Below are positions 27,059 to 35,683 of a stretch of 64,000 bases of DNA, piece by piece (position 1 is the first letter of the stretch; every line of letters begins with the position of its first letter). Position numbers and translations under genes: made by a program. A model generated the notes under the pieces. That model saw only the letters and a program-made list of their open reading frames with translations, searched no databases and was not told the origin of the DNA. The stretch covers positions 1 to 64,000 of the forward strand of contig NZ_RQVQ01000019.1 in assembly GCF_003865405.1 (NCBI RefSeq), given 5' to 3'. The stretch is from Paenimyroides tangerinum. Lineage in GTDB: Bacteria; Bacteroidota; Bacteroidia; Flavobacteriales; Flavobacteriaceae.

Positions 27059-27430
27059 TTAATTCAAAAACAGAGGGAAATCACCAAATAAATCTTCATT
27101 TTCATCATCATCATAATCATTAATGGAAACATCGGAACTAGCAAAATAGTGATCTAGTTCTTCTTCTGTTATCTTATTAATTTCAATAATATTTAATCGT
27201 TCGTTTTCTATTTTTGTGTACAATTCAATTAATTTTAAAACATTCACATCTTTAGTATTTTCGAACATTCTTATATTAAAATTAAAAATTTCTCCCGATT
27301 CAAAATTCTCGCGAAGCATTGGAAATTCGTTATGTGAAGCTAAATTCAAAATTTGAGCGAATAAATTCCCCGAAGCTTCTTCTAAAAACAAAACCGTTTT
27401 GATTAGAAATTCTCTATATGAATCGTCCAT
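27059..27430 (-). CDS. Small acidic protein of unknown function
   Basis: About 123 residues beginning MDDSYREFLIKTVLFLEEA, helical, ending in a highly acidic tail (DYDDDENEDLFGDF). A TTG at 27451 would add seven residues but overlaps the terminator of the gene upstream, so ATG at 27430 is preferred. There is no signal or membrane segment and no recognised family. It lies downstream of the PepSY gene but is separated from it by a terminator. Confidence 0.5.
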   Translation of the reverse strand: MDDSYREFLIKTVLFLEEASGNLFAQILNLASHNEFPMLRENFESGEIFNFNIRMFENTKDVNVLKLIELYTKIENERLNIIEINKITEEELDHYFASSDVSINDYDDDENEDLFGDFPLFLN

Positions 27431-27452
27431 TTTTTTATTTTCAAGATACAAA

Positions 27453-27482
27453 AAAAGCAGACATATAAAAGTCTGCTTAAAA
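27453..27482 (-). terminator. Terminator after PepSY-like gene
   Basis: AAGCAGAC and GTCTGCTT form an 8-bp stem; on the minus strand a T-run follows. Confidence 0.8.
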
Positions 27483-27492
27483 ATTATTTATT

Positions 27493-27945
27493 TTAATCGT
27501 CAATTCGTTTAAAATTTCCATCAGAATCAAATTCTAAATCTAAATCGTTCGAAAGTTCTACATCGTATTTCCATCTACTTTTTTCAATTTTTTTGATGCT
27601 TGTATTTGGAAAACTTTTAGTGCAATAATTTAAAATTTTGTTAGGAATAACTGATGATTTAATTCCTTTAGTTTTATTCGAAATTTCTTTCCAATTTCCG
27701 TTTTTATTAAACTCAATTTCAGTTCCGTCAGATAAAGCAACTTTATATTCATCAATTACTAGAAATTCTTCTTCTTTAATTACATAGCTAACGGTTTCGT
27801 TTTTGAAATGCTGTTTGATGAATGAGTTGGCATTTTCTGGTAATTCATTCACTTGAATTGTAGTCTTTTGAGCTGAAGCAGAAATCGAAAATCCGAAGAT
27901 ACAAATCAATAATAAAACGGTGTTTTTTAAATTTAAAGTTTTCAT
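27493..27945 (-). CDS. PepSY-like exported protein
   Basis: It has a signal peptide (residues 1-25, ASAQ) followed by two PepSY-like (DUF2874 type) repeats, including SDGTEIEFNKNGNWKEI and SNDLDLEFDSDGNFKRI. Members are small periplasmic proteins often encoded beside two-component systems and thought to act as sensing partners or targets. Here it lies 55 bp downstream of the histidine kinase gene on the same strand, which fits that pattern. Confidence 0.8.
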   Translation of the reverse strand: MKTLNLKNTVLLLICIFGFSISASAQKTTIQVNELPENANSFIKQHFKNETVSYVIKEEEFLVIDEYKVALSDGTEIEFNKNGNWKEISNKTKGIKSSVIPNKILNYCTKSFPNTSIKKIEKSRWKYDVELSNDLDLEFDSDGNFKRIDD

Positions 27946-28000
27946 ATTTTCTCTTTTTAAAAATTTATACTACAAAATTCTATAATGATTTTGGAAAGAT

Positions 28001-29284
28001 TTAGGAATTTGAAGAAACTACTTTAAATTGGTGAAAATTCTTACTAAAGTGATATTGGATTTGCAAATCAGGATGTTGTTTTACAATTGATTGAACAATA
28101 GAAAGTCCAAGTCCGGTTGAAGTTTCATCTGCTCCTGATTTATAAAATCGATTGAAAATATAATTTGGATTCAAAGCAATATGATTTCCTGAATTTGAAA
28201 TTTGAAAGGCATTTTCTGAAATGATTACAACAATTTTCTTTTCATTTCCAATATACTTAATGGCATTTCGAAGCAAATTAGAAATCAAAATTTCAATCAA
28301 ATATAAATTTGCATTAGTTTCAAATTGCGCTTTTTCATCGACTGAAACATTAATATCTTTATACGAAAGAATATCTTCAAAATCTTGAAGAACGGTTTTA
28401 AAAACAACGTTCCAATTTACCAAAACTTTTTCATCAAACTGATTATTATCAATTTTAGAAAGCATTAAAAGTGACTTATTTAAACTTTTCATTCGTTTTA
28501 AAGAACTTTTTATTTCTATAAATTGCTTTTGAGTTTTATTGTCCAAATCTTCATTTTCCAGTAGAAAATCAATTTTACTCAACGAAATCGCTAACGGTGT
28601 TTGCAATTCGTGAGAAGCATTTTCGATAAAATTTTTCTGAGTCAAAAAAGTATGTTCATTACGTTCAACCAAGGTTTGAATTTCATTTTGTAACTCATAA
28701 AATTCCATTATTTTCTGATTATTTTCAACAAGCGTTCGCTTATTTCCAAATTGGTATTGATTCATTCGTTTTAAAATATCATAAAACGGAGACCAAGCTC
28801 TATCCAAAACAATTTTGTTTATGAAGAAAATCCCAACAATAATAAAAACGTAAAGTACAAAAAGTGCAATTAACAAATTGATTCCAAAATCATCTTCTTC
28901 AACAGTTGATGTCCGAATTTCGAGTTTTCTAAAACCTCCATCTTTATCAATAAAACCAGTAGTTAAAATACGATAAGGTTCATTTTCACCATCGTATTCC
29001 ATAAAAAACATTTTGTTTTCAAATTTATTCAATGGTTGATATTGAATTGAATCTACTTGAGTAATTCGAAATTGATTTAAACCAAATTCAGTAGTATTTA
29101 AAACCGATTCATCAATAAAAGCTTGTCGAATGATTTGAATTTTTTGATCTTTTAATCCATCATCAATATTGTCATTAACCTCATCCAAAATGAAAGCATA
29201 AAAAATTCCAGACCAAATAGCGATTACACCCAAAAGTGCAATAATTAAATATTTTAAGGTGTAATATTTTAATGAAATACGCAT
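28001..29284 (-). CDS. Sensor histidine kinase
   Basis: Two membrane segments (about 11-33 and 136-157) enclose a periplasmic sensor of about 100 residues. A HisKA domain with ENASHELQTPLA (His225) and a HATPase_c domain with LLRNAIKYIG and TGLGLSIVQSIV follow. It autophosphorylates His225 and passes phosphate to the response regulator encoded 1 bp upstream. The signal is unknown; the downstream PepSY-like protein is a candidate periplasmic partner. Confidence 0.92.
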   Translation of the reverse strand: MRISLKYYTLKYLIIALLGVIAIWSGIFYAFILDEVNDNIDDGLKDQKIQIIRQAFIDESVLNTTEFGLNQFRITQVDSIQYQPLNKFENKMFFMEYDGENEPYRILTTGFIDKDGGFRKLEIRTSTVEEDDFGINLLIALFVLYVFIIVGIFFINKIVLDRAWSPFYDILKRMNQYQFGNKRTLVENNQKIMEFYELQNEIQTLVERNEHTFLTQKNFIENASHELQTPLAISLSKIDFLLENEDLDNKTQKQFIEIKSSLKRMKSLNKSLLMLSKIDNNQFDEKVLVNWNVVFKTVLQDFEDILSYKDINVSVDEKAQFETNANLYLIEILISNLLRNAIKYIGNEKKIVVIISENAFQISNSGNHIALNPNYIFNRFYKSGADETSTGLGLSIVQSIVKQHPDLQIQYHFSKNFHQFKVVSSNS

Positions 29285-29285
29285 T

Positions 29286-29957
29286 TTAAACTAATTTATA
29301 TCCTATACCGTAAACTGCCTGAAAATCTATTTCAGCATTACTTTGCTTTAATTTTTTTCGCAAATTTTTAATTTGAGAATAAATAAAATCAAAACTATCC
29401 GCATCTTCAATATGGTCGCCCCAAATACTTTCTGCAAGTGTTGTTTTTTGAAGGGTTTTCCCAGGTCGAATCATAAAATAATACAACATATCATATTCTT
29501 TACGATTTAAATTTATCAGAACATCGTTTACAAAAACATTTCGGTCTTCAGGATTAATTTTCACATTCTTAAAAATAATATATTTTTCACCGTGTTGATT
29601 ATTTCTTCGAATTGCAGAATTGATTCTTGCGTGTAATTCTGCCAAATGGAAAGGTTTTGCTAAATAATCATCAGCACCTAAATTCAAACCTTCAACTTTA
29701 TCATCGACAGAATCCTTTGCAGAAACAATAATCACAGCATCTTGTTTATGAAGTTTTTTAATTTCACGAAGCAAATCCATTCCACTTCCATCAGGTAAAT
29801 TTATATCTAACAAAATACAATCATAATCAAACCCGATAATTTTATCTAAAGCAGAAGCATAATTATTCGCAAATTCTACCAAATATTTTTCCTTTTCTAA
29901 CGATTGTTGAACCACTTTTTGTAATTCAATTTCATCTTCAACAATTAATATTTTCAT
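29286..29957 (-). CDS. OmpR-family response regulator
   Basis: A receiver domain (1-115) has the acidic pair ED at residues 7-8, phospho-acceptor Asp51 in CILLDINLPDG, and the conserved Lys in YLAKPFHLAEL. A winged-helix DNA-binding domain (about 130-223) ends in FQAVYGIGYKLV. It is the first gene of the unit, followed by its kinase with a 1-bp gap and then the PepSY gene. Confidence 0.93.
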   Translation of the reverse strand: MKILIVEDEIELQKVVQQSLEKEKYLVEFANNYASALDKIIGFDYDCILLDINLPDGSGMDLLREIKKLHKQDAVIIVSAKDSVDDKVEGLNLGADDYLAKPFHLAELHARINSAIRRNNQHGEKYIIFKNVKINPEDRNVFVNDVLINLNRKEYDMLYYFMIRPGKTLQKTTLAESIWGDHIEDADSFDFIYSQIKNLRKKLKQSNAEIDFQAVYGIGYKLV

Positions 29958-30011
29958 CTTAATGGAGTTTAGATAACAAACTTATCTTTAAAATTAGGAA
30001 TGATTTGGGAA

Positions 30012-30037
30012 TAAAAAAACCTTTCTTTTCAGAAAGG
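30012..30037 (-). terminator. Terminator of acyl-CoA synthetase gene
   Basis: CCTTTCT pairs with AGAAAGG over a 4-base loop; the minus strand continues with a T-run. Confidence 0.75.
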
Positions 30038-30043
30038 CAATTT

Positions 30044-31804
30044 TTAAGCATATATTTTATTATATAGTGATTTATATTTTTCTAAAATCACTTTTCGTTT
30101 CATTTTCAAAGTTGGCGTTAATTCGCCTGTTTCAATCGAAAATTCATTCAAAACAAGTTCAAAACGTTTGATTTGTTCCCAATTACCGAAATAAACATTC
30201 ATTTTATTTACTTCTTCCTGAATTTTATTTATAACAATTTCATTAGCAAAAAAAGCTTCCTTTTCTAAATTATAAAAATCAAATCCATTTGTTTTTGCCC
30301 AATCTTTCAAATTAATAAACGAAGGAACAATTAAAGCGGCAGGAAACTTCTGCCCGTCGCCAATTACCATCATTTGTTCAATAAAAGGAGATTCGACAAA
30401 CTTACTTTCAATTTGTTGCGGTACAACATATTTACCACCAGATGTTTTGAACATTTCTTTTTTACGATCAATAATTTTCAAATATTTACCATCAATCCAT
30501 TGTCCAATATCACCTGTAGAAAGCCAGCCATCTTTTAAAACTTGGGCTGTTGCTACAGGATTTTTGTAATAACCTTGCATAATATTATCTCCTTTTGCAA
30601 GAATTTCTCCGTCTTCAGCAAGTTTAATTTCAATATTAATTAACGGAACACCAACCGTTCCAATTTTCATTCCACGTTTGTAACAATTTACAGACAAACA
30701 AGGTCCTGCTTCGGTTAATCCATAACCTTCAAAAATTGGAATTCCCGCAGCTAAATACAATCGAATTAACTTTTGTTGAAGTGCAGCACTTCCAGATGCG
30801 ATTCCTAAAATTTCTCCGCCAATTGCATCCTTCCATTTAGAAAAAATCAATTTACGAGCAATGCTCAATTTAAAATCGTACCAAGCCGAGCGATTTTCAA
30901 GTTCATAAGTTTCACCAAGTGCAACGGCCCAAAAAAACAATTTTCTTTTAATACCGGTTAATTGTTCACCAGCAGCCATAATTTTTTCATAAACTTTTTC
31001 CAATACACGAGGAACAGCTGAGAAAATATGAGGTTTTACTTCTTTCATATCTGCACCAATCGTATCTAAAGAACCCGCAAAATAAATCGTTAAACCTTTA
31101 AACATATAAACGTAATGAAAAACACGTTCGTAAGCGTGACAAACTGGTAAAAATGTCAAGGCACGTTGTCCCTCACCTACCGGAAATGAATATTCGCTAC
31201 TCATTACATCGGCTAATAAATTTTTATGCGAAAGCATTACACCTTTTGGATTTCCGGTTGTACCCGAAGTATAAATCAATGTTGCTAAATCATCCGTTTG
31301 AACAGCATTTACTCTTTGTTCAACTTCGGTTTGATTTGAATTAGATTCTAATTTTAAAAATGAATTCCAACTTGGAATATTTGAGTATTCATTTATGGTG
31401 AAAATATCTTTTAATTCAGGTGTTTCACTTTTAATATTAGATATTTTTTCAAAAAGAACATCTGAACTTACAAAACATAGTTTTATTGAAGCGTCATCGA
31501 ATATAAACTTATAATCCTTTTCAGAAATATTCGGATAAATTGCCACAACCACCGCTCCTACTTGCTGAATCGCAAAATCAAGTGCGTTCCATTCCCAACG
31601 ATTTTCAGAAATCAATCCGATTTTATCGTCTGGCTGAACTCCATAAGCAATTAAAGCACGAGAAATCTGATTTACTTTTTCAATAAATTCAAGTGTTGGA
31701 AGCGTGTTCCAATTATCTTCAAATTTTAATCCGAAAATATCTATGTGCGGATATTTTGCATTTTGATAATACAGTAAATCAAAAACTCTTAAAGGCTTAT
31801 TCAT
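30044..31804 (-). CDS. Long-chain acyl-CoA synthetase (AMP-forming)
   Basis: This 586-residue ANL-superfamily ligase has the AMP-binding P-loop YTSGTTGNPKG at 178-188, IFEGYGLTEAGP, the D-containing LSTGDIG motif, and the hinge KIIDRKKEMFKTSGGKYV typical of long-chain FadD15-like enzymes. It activates fatty acids to acyl-CoA via acyl-AMP. It is monocistronic and separated from the Nudix gene by 90 bp. Confidence 0.9.
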   Translation of the reverse strand: MNKPLRVFDLLYYQNAKYPHIDIFGLKFEDNWNTLPTLEFIEKVNQISRALIAYGVQPDDKIGLISENRWEWNALDFAIQQVGAVVVAIYPNISEKDYKFIFDDASIKLCFVSSDVLFEKISNIKSETPELKDIFTINEYSNIPSWNSFLKLESNSNQTEVEQRVNAVQTDDLATLIYTSGTTGNPKGVMLSHKNLLADVMSSEYSFPVGEGQRALTFLPVCHAYERVFHYVYMFKGLTIYFAGSLDTIGADMKEVKPHIFSAVPRVLEKVYEKIMAAGEQLTGIKRKLFFWAVALGETYELENRSAWYDFKLSIARKLIFSKWKDAIGGEILGIASGSAALQQKLIRLYLAAGIPIFEGYGLTEAGPCLSVNCYKRGMKIGTVGVPLINIEIKLAEDGEILAKGDNIMQGYYKNPVATAQVLKDGWLSTGDIGQWIDGKYLKIIDRKKEMFKTSGGKYVVPQQIESKFVESPFIEQMMVIGDGQKFPAALIVPSFINLKDWAKTNGFDFYNLEKEAFFANEIVINKIQEEVNKMNVYFGNWEQIKRFELVLNEFSIETGELTPTLKMKRKVILEKYKSLYNKIYA

Positions 31805-31894
31805 TTATCGATGATTTTATTTTTACAAATTTCAAGTGTTTCAACTACTAAAAGTATGATATTTATCTTGAAATTACATTTAATTACTTGTTAA

Positions 31895-32479
31895 TTATTC
31901 AAAAAGCAATTTTATATTTTCATAAGAATTTTCTAAAACAGCAGGAATTTCTTCTGGTTTCAACCAAACCACTTTTTCAATTCCTTCTTCAAGCTGACCT
32001 GCTAACGGACCTTCATAATCCGTAAACATTTCAAACCAATGGCTGATTTTTAATTTATATTCGCCATTGCGCTTAAAAATATGATATGTTTTCTGAAGCT
32101 TTTGAACAATTTTCAGATTTTTACATCCAGTTTCTTCTTCAACTTCACGAATCGAAGTTTCTTCAATCGTTTCATTTTTTTCGATTCCGCCTTTAGGTAA
32201 ATCCCATTTTCCGTTTCTATAAATAAAAAGAATTTCACCTTTAGCGTTTTTTACTAAACCACCACCAGCTTTATTTACAGGGATTTTTTCTTTTAGTTTC
32301 TTTAAAATTTCTTTTTCATCAGGATGATACAAGATGGCTTTATCAATTTTATTTTGATAGTATTTAAGAATAATTTTATTGATGTCAGCACTTTCTAACA
32401 AGAAAAGTTGAAAATCGGTTTCTTTTTCAATCTCATTTGTCAAAAAAAGTGGTTTGTCGTTGATAAAAACTTTATACAT
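31895..32479 (-). CDS. NUDIX hydrolase
   Basis: The Nudix box is complete at residues 97-119: Gly97, Glu103, Arg111-Glu112 and EEETG, fitting GX5EX7REUXEEXGU. An N-terminal extension of about 65 residues precedes the domain, and no partner domain is recognised there. Substrates of this family are nucleoside diphosphates linked to other groups; which one cannot be told. Confidence 0.88.
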   Translation of the reverse strand: MYKVFINDKPLFLTNEIEKETDFQLFLLESADINKIILKYYQNKIDKAILYHPDEKEILKKLKEKIPVNKAGGGLVKNAKGEILFIYRNGKWDLPKGGIEKNETIEETSIREVEEETGCKNLKIVQKLQKTYHIFKRNGEYKLKISHWFEMFTDYEGPLAGQLEEGIEKVVWLKPEEIPAVLENSYENIKLLFE

Positions 32480-32717
32480 TTTTTATATTGATTTTCAATC
32501 ATTAAAACAATAAAAAACAACTCTTTATAAACTAATGTAAAAAAGCAATTGAGTTTAGAATTATAACAATTACGGCATTTATTTAAAGACCGCAAGTTGC
32601 AAAAAGTATTTTAAATATAAATAAATTTAATGATTTTAAATCGAAAATTATCAAATGTATAAATCCTATTTCATTTCACTTTTTATTGATAAATATATAG
32701 ATTGTGATTTGGAGACT
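32480..32717. other. Intergenic region downstream of the orphan unit
   Basis: AT-rich sequence with no gene seen. It probably contains the Nudix gene promoter (minus strand). Confidence 0.35.
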
Positions 32718-32755
32718 TCTAAAAAAAAAAACGGAATTCAGTATTGAACTCCGTA
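32718..32755 (-). terminator. Strong terminator of a small orphan transcription unit
   Basis: ACGGA-TTCA and TGAA-TCCGT form a hairpin with one internal mismatch; on the minus strand it runs into about ten T. It marks the end of a minus-strand transcript that contains only the small ORF at 32776-32976. Confidence 0.75.
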
Positions 32756-32775
32756 TAACATATCAAATTATAAAT

Positions 32776-32976
32776 TTATTCTTCAATAAGATCAAATAAA
32801 TTTTTTAACGAATTAAGATTAAATAACCTTTTTACATAATAAATAATCTTGAGACAATTCGCTAAGTTACTTAAAGAGATCTTTAAATTTTTTTTAAAAA
32901 AAACAATTACAGATTTAATAAAATTTAATTTTAATAATTTAAGAAGTAATTCATTTCTTTGGAATTCATTTTTCAT
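32776..32976 (-). CDS. Possible small protein (66 aa), unknown
   Basis: From ATG at 32976 the frame encodes a Lys/Leu/Asn/Ile-rich peptide (start MKNEFQRNELLLKLLKLNF) with no recognised family; a GTG at 33006 would add ten residues. The composition is close to what AT-rich noise would give, so coding is uncertain. In its favour are a promoter match at 33006-33039 and a strong terminator 20 bp after its stop. The transcript could equally be a small RNA. Confidence 0.35.
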   Translation of the reverse strand: MKNEFQRNELLLKLLKLNFIKSVIVFFKKNLKISLSNLANCLKIIYYVKRLFNLNSLKNLFDLIEE

Positions 32977-33005
32977 TATAATTAATGTTAACCTTATCGG
33001 TAACA

Positions 33006-33039
33006 CTAATGTACAAAAAATTTAAACACAATAAAACAA
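33006..33039 (-). promoter_or_regulatory. Promoter of the small orphan transcript
   Basis: On the minus strand TTG (33039-33037) and TACATTAG (33013-33006) are 23 bases apart, a fair match to the Bacteroidota consensus. Confidence 0.4.
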
Positions 33040-33314
33040 TCGCTTTTAATAGTTTACAAAAGAAATAATTTAATACAATAACAATCAACTACTTGGTGTT
33101 TTTTAAAATTTATAAAAGCTTACAAAATTTTTACACCAAAAGCTTTAATAAATAAATATTTTATGCAATACTAACAGTTAAAATCCTTTAAAAAAACAAC
33201 ACTTTAGACAAATTCGATTTAAAATTATTAAGAAGTATTTTAAATGTTATTTTTATATTTATAGACAATAAAAATTGGAAAGAAATTAAATTAAATATGT
33301 TTTTCAGTTCTTAG
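33040..33314. other. AT-rich region upstream of pyrE promoter
   Basis: Very AT-rich, with no gene, repeat or RNA recognised. Confidence 0.3.
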
Positions 33315-33346
33315 TTGCATTAAATAACGAAAATGTGCTATTTTTG
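33315..33346 (+). promoter_or_regulatory. Promoter of pyrE
   Basis: TTG (33315-33317) and TATTTTTG (33339-33346) are separated by 21 bases. The leader to the ATG at 33429 would be about 75 nt. Confidence 0.55.
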
Positions 33347-33428
33347 AATAATCAAATAATATTCTGTAAAAACAAACAATAATCAATTAATTGATTGGTT
33401 TTAATTAATTGAAATAGAAATAAAATAA

Positions 33429-34070
33429 ATGATTTTTAACAACAACACAGCACAGAAAACAGCCGAATTGCTTTTAGAAATAAACGCAATTAAATTAAAT
33501 CCTAAAAGTCCTTTTACTTGGGCTTCTGGATGGAAATCGCCAATATATTGCGACAATCGCATAACACTTTCATTTCCAGAAGTTAGAAAATTTCTTAAAG
33601 ATGAATTCGCTACAAATATAGTTGAGAAATTTGGTAAACCAGATGTAATCGCTGGAGTTGCTACCGGGGCCATCGGAATTGGTTTGTTGGTTGCAGAAGC
33701 TCTTGATTTACCTTTTGTTTATGTGAGACCAGAAGCTAAAAAGCACGGTCGTCAAAACCAAATTGAAGGTTATTTTGAAGCAGGTCAATCAGTTGTAGTA
33801 GTTGAAGATTTAATTAGTACCGGAAAAAGTAGTTTACAAGCTGTTGAAGCTTTAAATGCTGGTGGCGCTAATATTTTAGGAATGGCAGCAATTTTCACTT
33901 ACGGATTTGATGTTGCTTCTGAAAACTTCAAAAATGCTGGAATTGAATTGATGACTTTAAGTAATTATCCTACTTTGTTAAAAACAGCAATTGCTAAAAA
34001 TTACATTGCAGAAGAAGATCACGAAACTTTGAAAATTTGGAGTTCGAATCCTTCTGAATGGGGAATTTAA
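33429..34070 (+). CDS. pyrE: Orotate phosphoribosyltransferase
   Basis: This 213-residue PRTase has the PRPP-binding loop VVVVEDLISTGKSS at 122-135, the flexible-loop segment PEAKKHGRQNQIEG, and an N-terminus SPFTWASGWKSPIYCDNR typical of PyrE. It makes OMP from orotate and PRPP in pyrimidine synthesis. The SRPBCC gene follows after 18 bp. Confidence 0.95.
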   Translation: MIFNNNTAQKTAELLLEINAIKLNPKSPFTWASGWKSPIYCDNRITLSFPEVRKFLKDEFATNIVEKFGKPDVIAGVATGAIGIGLLVAEALDLPFVYVRPEAKKHGRQNQIEGYFEAGQSVVVVEDLISTGKSSLQAVEALNAGGANILGMAAIFTYGFDVASENFKNAGIELMTLSNYPTLLKTAIAKNYIAEEDHETLKIWSSNPSEWGI

Positions 34071-34088
34071 TCAACAAAACAATAAATT

Positions 34089-34481
34089 ATGAATTTAGAA
34101 AGTTCTAAAGTTACCGTTTCAAAATCGGCAGAATATCTTTTCAATGCCTTATTAGATATCAAAAATTTTGAAAAATTAATGCCAGAAAATATCGCTAAAT
34201 TTGAAGTAATTGATGACAACTGCTTTATGTTTGCTTTATCTGGAATGCCAGAAATTAAATTAGTGAAAAAAGAATCACATCCAAATTCTAAAGTAGTTTT
34301 AGGTGCTGCAAGTAGTAAGTTACCTTTTACTTTAACTGCTAATATTGGAGAAATTTCTGAGAATGAAAGCTCTGTAAAATTAGATTTCGAAGGTGAATTT
34401 AACGCTATGATGGCAATGATGATCAAAGGTCCAATCAGTAAATTTATTGAGACTTTAGCAACTAATATGAACAAATTATAA
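34089..34481 (+). CDS. SRPBCC (START-like) domain protein
   Basis: This 130-residue protein matches the helix-grip/SRPBCC pattern: an opening strand ESSKVTVSKSAEYLFNALLD, then IKNFEKLMPENIAKFE, a beta-sheet middle and a long C-terminal helix. Such small flavobacterial proteins often sit downstream of pyrE. A ligand-binding role is likely but the ligand is unknown. Confidence 0.75.
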   Translation: MNLESSKVTVSKSAEYLFNALLDIKNFEKLMPENIAKFEVIDDNCFMFALSGMPEIKLVKKESHPNSKVVLGAASSKLPFTLTANIGEISENESSVKLDFEGEFNAMMAMMIKGPISKFIETLATNMNKL

Positions 34482-34520
34482 TACTAAAAAAGCTTTTCTT
34501 TCGAAAAGCTTTTTTAGTAT
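34481..34520. terminator. Large bidirectional terminator palindrome
   Basis: ATACTAAAAAAGCTTTTC and GAAAAGCTTTTTTAGTAT form an 18-bp perfect stem with a 4-base loop (34481-34498 and 34503-34520), between the SRPBCC gene and the convergent YedE-type gene. T-rich arms on both strands suit both directions. Confidence 0.85.
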
Positions 34521-34592
34521 ATTTTTATTATTGGAAAACTGTAACTATTTTACAGAAATAGTTAATTTCATTAAAATGATAGTTAAAATCAA

Positions 34593-35006
34593 TTAATGAG
34601 GTAATTTATTTCTTATTTTTCCATAAATAAAAGTTCCTAAAATTGCACCAATAATTACAATCAACATTGGGAAAATTCCAGCACCAACAAGAACAAACAT
34701 TGGACCAGGACAAGCACCAACCAAAGCCCAACCTAATCCAAAGAAAATACCTCCAATTAGATATCGAGCAATAGATTTCTCTTTAGGAGCAATTACAATT
34801 TTATTTCCGTCAATATCTTTTTTTTCTGAACGTTTTATCCATTGCATTCCAATTAATCCAACGGCTAAAGCACTTCCTATAAATCCGTACATATGGAAAG
34901 ATTGGAAATGGAACATTTCATAAATTCGAAACCAAGAAGCGGCTTCTGCTTTATACATTGTAATTCCGAATACAATTCCGATTGCGATATAAATGATATT
35001 TCTCAT
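34593..35006 (-). CDS. YeeE/YedE-type small membrane protein (DUF6691)
   Basis: This 137-residue protein with four membrane segments has FFGLGWALVGACPGPMFVLVG, the second half-module of YeeE/YedE-type sulfur-compound channels with its conserved Cys. It pairs with the upstream gene (3-bp gap), which encodes the first half. The family is associated with thiosulfate or sulfide-related uptake. Confidence 0.8.
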   Translation of the reverse strand: MRNIIYIAIGIVFGITMYKAEAASWFRIYEMFHFQSFHMYGFIGSALAVGLIGMQWIKRSEKKDIDGNKIVIAPKEKSIARYLIGGIFFGLGWALVGACPGPMFVLVGAGIFPMLIVIIGAILGTFIYGKIRNKLPH

Positions 35007-35009
35007 AGC

Positions 35010-35558
35010 TTAAAAAATTAAAGGATAAATTAAAAACGACATAATCAAACCACCAATAAAAAATCCTACAACAGCGATTAAAGAAGGTAATTGCAAATCA
35101 CTTAATCCAGAAATAGCGTGACCTGAAGTACAACCGCCTGCATAACGTGTTCCAAATCCTGCTAGAATTCCACCAATCAACAAAAGCGTGAAATTTTTAA
35201 AATTCCAAACATCAAATAATTCTGTTGGTGCATAAGCTTTTCCGGCGCTTTCAAATCCTAAAGCATTTAAATCAGTAATCGTTTGCGAAGAAATTGCAGG
35301 AATTTGGTCATTGGATAAATAATGAGCTGCAATAAAGCCACCAATCATTGCTCCTACTAAAACCAAAAGATTCCAGCGTTGGGCTTTCCAATTGAAATCA
35401 AAAAACTCACAATTTTTTCCAGCTCCTAGGGCAGAACACATCGTTCTGAAATTAGACGAAACTCCAAAACTTTTTCCTAATAAAATTAGTAAAATCATTA
35501 ACAAGGCAACAATTGGTCCACCAACGTACCAGGGCCAAGCTTGATAAATCATATCCAT
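35010..35558 (-). CDS. YeeE/YedE family sulfur-compound transporter
   Basis: About 182 residues and five membrane segments, with LAGFGTRYAGGCTSGHAISGLS carrying the signature Cys of YeeE/YedE proteins. A TTG at 35579 opens the frame earlier, but ATG at 35558 gives the normal start. Together with the 137-aa partner it forms a split transporter thought to move thiosulfate or a related sulfur species. The promoter probably lies in the shared divergent region 35604-35667. Confidence 0.82.
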   Translation of the reverse strand: MDMIYQAWPWYVGGPIVALLMILLILLGKSFGVSSNFRTMCSALGAGKNCEFFDFNWKAQRWNLLVLVGAMIGGFIAAHYLSNDQIPAISSQTITDLNALGFESAGKAYAPTELFDVWNFKNFTLLLIGGILAGFGTRYAGGCTSGHAISGLSDLQLPSLIAVVGFFIGGLIMSFLIYPLIF

Positions 35559-35603
35559 ATTCAAATAAATTTTGAGCAAATATCAAACAATAAACTGTAT
35601 AAC

Positions 35604-35667
35604 TGTGTTACCAAAGTTACATTGACAAATAGTTAACACAGAAATTGATACATTTTAGTTAACTTTG
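35604..35667. promoter_or_regulatory. Symmetric divergent promoter region with inverted repeat
   Basis: TGTGTTA (35604-35610) and TAACACA (35634-35640) are an inverted pair. CAAAGTTA (35612-35619, a minus-strand TAACTTTG) and TAACTTTG (35660-35667, plus strand) are mirror-image -7 boxes pointing to the YeeE/YedE genes and to the gene at 35684. TTGAC-AAATA-GTTAA at 35622-35636 between them is Crp/Fnr-like in shape. Proper -33 elements are not evident, which would fit an activator-dependent promoter. Confidence 0.4.
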
Positions 35668-35683
35668 ATAGAAAATACACATT

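Noticed and set aside
33401..33673. Minus-strand ORF opposite pyrE
   Set aside because: It is a shadow of a clearly coding plus-strand gene.
34067..34474. Minus-strand ORF of 135 codons opposite the SRPBCC gene
   Set aside because: The plus-strand frame has the SRPBCC pattern and is in operon with pyrE; the reverse frame has no recognisable motif.
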